Assembly: GCA_900551555.1 (NCBI GenBank)
Contig: URWC01000025.1
Span: 1-16,689 of the forward strand
Direction: 5' to 3'
Length of the DNA: 16,689 nt
DNA from: an uncultured Collinsella sp.
Lineage (GTDB): Bacteria > Actinomycetota > Coriobacteriia > Coriobacteriales > Coriobacteriaceae
The position numbers and the translations under genes are program-made. How positions within the stretch are numbered: position 1 is the stretch's first letter; every line of letters starts with the position of its first letter. This document shows, piece by piece, positions 13,759-16,689 of this stretch. Below the pieces are notes generated by a model. That model saw nothing but the letters and a program-made list of their open reading frames with translations. It was not told the DNA's origin and ran no database searches.

Positions 13759-15160
13759 AGGCCGAGGGGAAGGCTTTGGTGAGGCCGGCGCGCGTTTGCG
13801 TGTCGGTCTTTTGGTAGATGGAGCTCAGGTGACGCTGCACCATGCGCATCGAGATGCCGAGTTCCTCGGCGACCTGCTTGAGCGGGCGCTCGTCTTGGGT
13901 TACGGCGAACAGCACGTCGACCTCGCGTGGGGTGAGAGCGTGGTCGGCGATGAAGGCCTGGCGCTGCTCCTCGATGGTGGGTACGGCGAGTGCTTCCTCG
14001 GCTCGTCGCTGGTGTTCGCGCTCCTGCTCGGTTTGGGGCAGGCGGAACAGGCCGGCAGCAACGAACGCAACGCTCGCCGCCACAAGCAGCATGAGCGCGC
14101 CGATCATGATGAGGGCGACGTTGCCCGAGGTAACCAGCGCCAGCGAGATGCCCGACGTGGTGAACGCGCAAACGTTATTGGCCGCGCGGCCCATGCCGGC
14201 CCATAGGGCGGGTGCATGCATGCGCGGTGCCAACTGCGTGAACGTGGCGGTAAAGAACGTGACGAAAAAGCCCGAGCTGAGGTAAAAGACGACGAGCCCC
14301 AGGTTGGGGTCGGCGCCGGCTTCTACGGCCAGGATCGAAATGGTGGAGAGCACCGTGACGCCGAGCATGACGAGTCCCATGTAGCGGCGCTCGGCGAGGT
14401 CAAAGATGACGCCGGCGACGAGACCGCTTGCTGCCAAAAAGAGGCGTGGCCAGGTTTGCACGGCGATGGTGCCGTGGGCGTTGGAAAACGTGACGACGTT
14501 ATCGAGGGTGGAGAACAGACAGGCGAGAATCATGACGAGTGCGATGCTCCAGCAGGCCTGCTTGGCGAGAGCGTGTGAGGGCTCGGTAAAGGGATTGACG
14601 TCGTCGCTGGGGTTATCGGCCGCGTCTTGGCGTGCGGCGCTGAGGGCGGCGATGACAATTGTTGCCGCGCCAAGAATGATGAGCTCGACGATGCCGCCGC
14701 AATCGAGCAGGTTGATCGCGAACTGCATCAGGATGCCCGCGGCGTATGCCGCTCCGGCGCCGGTGGCGAGTTTGGGGTCATCTTGGAACGCCAACGCGAA
14801 GGTATGGTGCGCCGCGGCACCCAGCAGGCCGAGTCCAAGGAATGCCACGCACCCCAGAATCTCGAGTGCAAGCGGGCCTGTGGGGAATTGAATTTGGGCC
14901 AAGCCCATAATGGCTATGGGGACGGCGGCGGTGGCAACTGCCCGGGGCTGGCCTTTGCGCTGGGCGAGGGACAGCAGCGCCGCGTATCCGATAAAGCCGA
15001 TGACGCTTGCGCCCAGGATAAAGCCCTGTGCGAGCACAACGCGTTCAGCGCCGGCGAGCAGCCCGACATTGATGTCGAAGCGAAACTCGGCGGCAAGGAA
15101 GGCGAAGGTGAAGAGCGCGAGGGCCAGAAGCGCGTTGATTTTAGGCTTGCTCAGATTCAA
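13757..15160 (-). CDS. Multi-membrane-span regulator with C-terminal LuxR-type HTH
   Basis: The product (467 residues from the TTG start) joins about twelve hydrophobic spans (about 10-380) to a LuxR-type helix-turn-helix at 409-467. The HTH shows LTPREVDVL, the QVAEELGISMRMVQRHLSSIY recognition region (positions about 429-449) and a final TRAGL, all canonical. Proteins of this build are numerous in Coriobacteriia and are thought to sense small molecules in the membrane and control nearby genes. The TTG at 15160 was chosen because AAAGGA lies 6 bases upstream on this strand and hydrophobic sequence begins soon after; the open frame extends to 15394 but that part is low-complexity and lacks signals. 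It is divergent from the surface protein gene, a likely target. A TAAAAT box is at 15204-15199. Confidence 0.88.
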   Translation of the reverse strand: MNLSKPKINALLALALFTFAFLAAEFRFDINVGLLAGAERVVLAQGFILGASVIGFIGYAALLSLAQRKGQPRAVATAAVPIAIMGLAQIQFPTGPLALEILGCVAFLGLGLLGAAAHHTFALAFQDDPKLATGAGAAYAAGILMQFAINLLDCGGIVELIILGAATIVIAALSAARQDAADNPSDDVNPFTEPSHALAKQACWSIALVMILACLFSTLDNVVTFSNAHGTIAVQTWPRLFLAASGLVAGVIFDLAERRYMGLVMLGVTVLSTISILAVEAGADPNLGLVVFYLSSGFFVTFFTATFTQLAPRMHAPALWAGMGRAANNVCAFTTSGISLALVTSGNVALIMIGALMLLVAASVAFVAAGLFRLPQTEQEREHQRRAEEALAVPTIEEQRQAFIADHALTPREVDVLFAVTQDERPLKQVAEELGISMRMVQRHLSSIYQKTDTQTRAGLTKAFPSA

Positions 15161-15376
15161 GGATGGTCCTTTGGATGGACGGAACAATCGTGTCCCCGAT
15201 TTTAGACCAGGGCGGTAGGGGGGTGGGCCTTTCGAAAGACAGGGCGCGCTTGGCAATCGCGTGCTCGTTGCCTTTTGCGCTGGCAGATAGCCCGCATGCG
15301 AATTTGTGCCTTGGGATCCGGATAACTTCCCGTAACATGGAGTCACAGAAGCACCCCTTACGACAAGGAGGCTCAC
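15161..15376. promoter_or_regulatory. Divergent promoter region between the regulator and surface protein genes
   Basis: For the plus strand, TTGGGA (15311-15316), a 16-base spacer and TAACAT (15333-15338) form a moderate promoter. For the minus strand, TAAAAT (15204-15199) is a good -10 without a clear -35. CTTTCGAAAG (15229-15238) is a 10-bp palindrome between them and could be an operator for the LuxR-type protein, although this is only a guess from position and symmetry. Confidence 0.4.
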
Positions 15377-16689
15377 ATGCGAAAGCAAATCCATGACAAC
15401 TCAATCAACCGCGACCGCTCGTGCGCGCTCTCCCATGGAACGTGGCGACGTGTGGGCGCCAAGCTTGCCTGTGCGGGGGCTTGCGCGCTCATGGCCGGCC
15501 AGCTGCTGCTGCCGAGCGTGGCGCTCGCCGCCAAATGGGTCAACGTTGGCGGCACGCAGTACAACAAGGGCGCCGGCGACGAGGCCGGAACGTGGTCCTG
15601 GGACGGCGCCGACGACATGAAGCTCAATGGCTACAACGGCGCCGGTATCAGCGCTCAGGGCAACCTCAACATTGACGTGGCGGGCACCAACACCATCACG
15701 GCCGATTCCTTGCGGAGCGCTATCGAGGTCAAGGACGGCAACCTTGCCATCACGGGGGAGGGAACCCTCAACGCGACGGCCGAACCACAGAAGAGCAGGA
15801 GCGCTGTTAAGGTCGAGTGCGGTAGCCTCGCCATCTCGGGCGACGTGACTCTCAACGCGACGGCCGGGACCGATACGATAGCGGTTTCGGGGGACGGTAA
15901 GACCGGCGGCGACGTGGACATCCGCGGTGCCAACGTTAACGTGACGGCAACGAACAAAGTGCCTCATACCATCGGCATTCATACGCGGGCGGGCAACATA
16001 ACCATTAACGAGGGCGCTGACGTCCACGTCGAGGCGGAGGCGAATGGGGGGTTCGGTGCCGTTGCAGTCTATGCCGAAAACATCTCCTCTGAGCATGGAG
16101 GCTGCATCGCGGTGGATAACGCAAAATTAGATGCGGCGGCGCGCAATGCAAACATGTTGTCGGTCGCCCTGTATTCGTCCGGGGGTAAGGATACATATTT
16201 GAGTGTTACCAACGGAGCGGATGTTACGCTCGTGGCGAGTGATAGGTCCGACGTTTTGGATGGTGTTTGGATGCGCGCGGGGGACGGCGTGTCGCGGGTG
16301 CTCGTCGAGAATTCGAGCCTCACGGCTCGATGCGGTGACGGAACTGGCTACAGTCGTAAACATGGCTACGGAATATATTCCCAGTCCGGCTCCCAGTCCG
16401 CCATCCCTCGAATTGACATCATTAATTCAAATGTTGAGGTGTCGGGTAATGCGGCGGCAATCTACGCTGTCAATCAAGGTGATGCAGCCCCTTGTCTCTC
16501 AATTGATGGCGGATCGGTAGTTACGACTCCCGCCGGAGGCACCGTGCGAGAAACTGCGGGAAACGGACTCGTCATCGGTGCTGCCGGGTCGTCCACTATC
16601 CAGGATGTTAGGACCTCCGACGAGGTTGCCCGCAGCGTGGTAATCAGCTCCGGAGATGCGGTCGAGCCTGAGCCCACGCCGCAGCCTGA
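15377..16689 (+). CDS. Exported beta-helix-like surface protein, 3' end cut by the window
   Basis: The frame is open from ATG 15377 (AAGGAGG at 15365-15371) to the window end, giving 437 visible residues and no stop. A long signal peptide (about 1-52) has Arg24 and Arg25, a hydrophobic core and an ALA/A cleavage site before KWVNVGG. The body repeats short beta-rich units with many Gly, Asn, Thr and Val, such as GNLAITGEGTLNATA (121-135) and GSLAISGDVTLNATA (149-163), suggesting a right-handed beta-helix. The visible end, EPEPTPQP, resembles a cell-wall linker, so an LPxTG-like signal may follow; a class B sortase is encoded at 628-1626. An adhesin or glycan-binding role is possible but unproven. 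Codons become much more AT-rich after about 16090. It is divergent from the LuxR-type regulator. Confidence 0.82.
   Translation, partial: MRKQIHDNSINRDRSCALSHGTWRRVGAKLACAGACALMAGQLLLPSVALAAKWVNVGGTQYNKGAGDEAGTWSWDGADDMKLNGYNGAGISAQGNLNIDVAGTNTITADSLRSAIEVKDGNLAITGEGTLNATAEPQKSRSAVKVECGSLAISGDVTLNATAGTDTIAVSGDGKTGGDVDIRGANVNVTATNKVPHTIGIHTRAGNITINEGADVHVEAEANGGFGAVAVYAENISSEHGGCIAVDNAKLDAAARNANMLSVALYSSGGKDTYLSVTNGADVTLVASDRSDVLDGVWMRAGDGVSRVLVENSSLTARCGDGTGYSRKHGYGIYSQSGSQSAIPRIDIINSNVEVSGNAAAIYAVNQGDAAPCLSIDGGSVVTTPAGGTVRETAGNGLVIGAAGSSTIQDVRTSDEVARSVVISSGDAVEPEPTPQP

Noticed and set aside
13943..15205. Several plus-strand frames opposite the LuxR-type regulator
   Set aside because: The minus-strand product has canonical HTH and membrane spans; the opposite frames have only shadow composition.
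15161..15394. Upstream extension of the LuxR-type regulator frame to 15394
   Set aside because: The added 78 residues have no hydrophobic or conserved pattern, overlap the start of the surface protein gene and its ribosome site, and the TTG at 15160 has its own AAAGGA site.

Overview
The window looks like chromosomal DNA from a GC-rich anaerobic actinobacterium of the class Coriobacteriia, most likely Collinsella or a close relative. This is an inference from gene families and style: an Fe-S type PurF, a class B sortase, a multi-membrane-span LuxR-type regulator of the kind abundant in Coriobacteriia, GC-rich third codon positions and strong AGGAGG-type ribosome sites. No rRNA or tRNA gene, CRISPR array, transposase or phage gene was seen.

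Left part (1-7342): purine synthesis with passengers. purE (128-592) is followed closely by a class B sortase gene and a small MoaE-like gene, closed by a strong bidirectional terminator at 2110-2142. A convergent minus-strand gene (2167-3396) encodes a membrane protein with a C-terminal PF06541-like domain. After a divergent intergenic region come purF, purM and purN. purM and purN overlap by 11 bases. Two hairpins lie between purF and purM, and a terminator follows purN.

Middle part (7343-9891): an orphan PTS EIIA gene, a membrane-anchored PpiC-type foldase gene and a yqeY gene ending in a classic terminator. From here to 13.76 kb the gaps between transcription units carry a recurring palindromic element with a GGGGACRG-like core and differing arms. 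Five examples are described, including a 28-bp perfect inverted repeat at 9821-9891.

Right part (9996-16689): a polar amino acid ABC importer in the order ATPase, Tat-type lipoprotein, permease, permease, the same order as corynebacterial gluABCD. A cytidylate-kinase-like gene follows. Convergent to it is a LuxR-type regulator with about 12 membrane spans (minus strand, TTG start at 15160). Divergent from the regulator is an exported beta-helix-like surface protein gene (from 15377) whose frame is still open at the window end in a Pro/Glu-rich linker.

The purine genes act in one pathway: amidotransferase, formyltransferase, AIR synthetase and CAIR-forming enzyme. The four ABC genes form one importer. 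The regulator and surface protein share a promoter region and may be linked. The most distinctive observations are the dispersed palindromes, the MoaE homologue lacking a catalytic lysine, the regulator/surface-protein pair, and the Tat-type signal on an amino-acid-binding lipoprotein.
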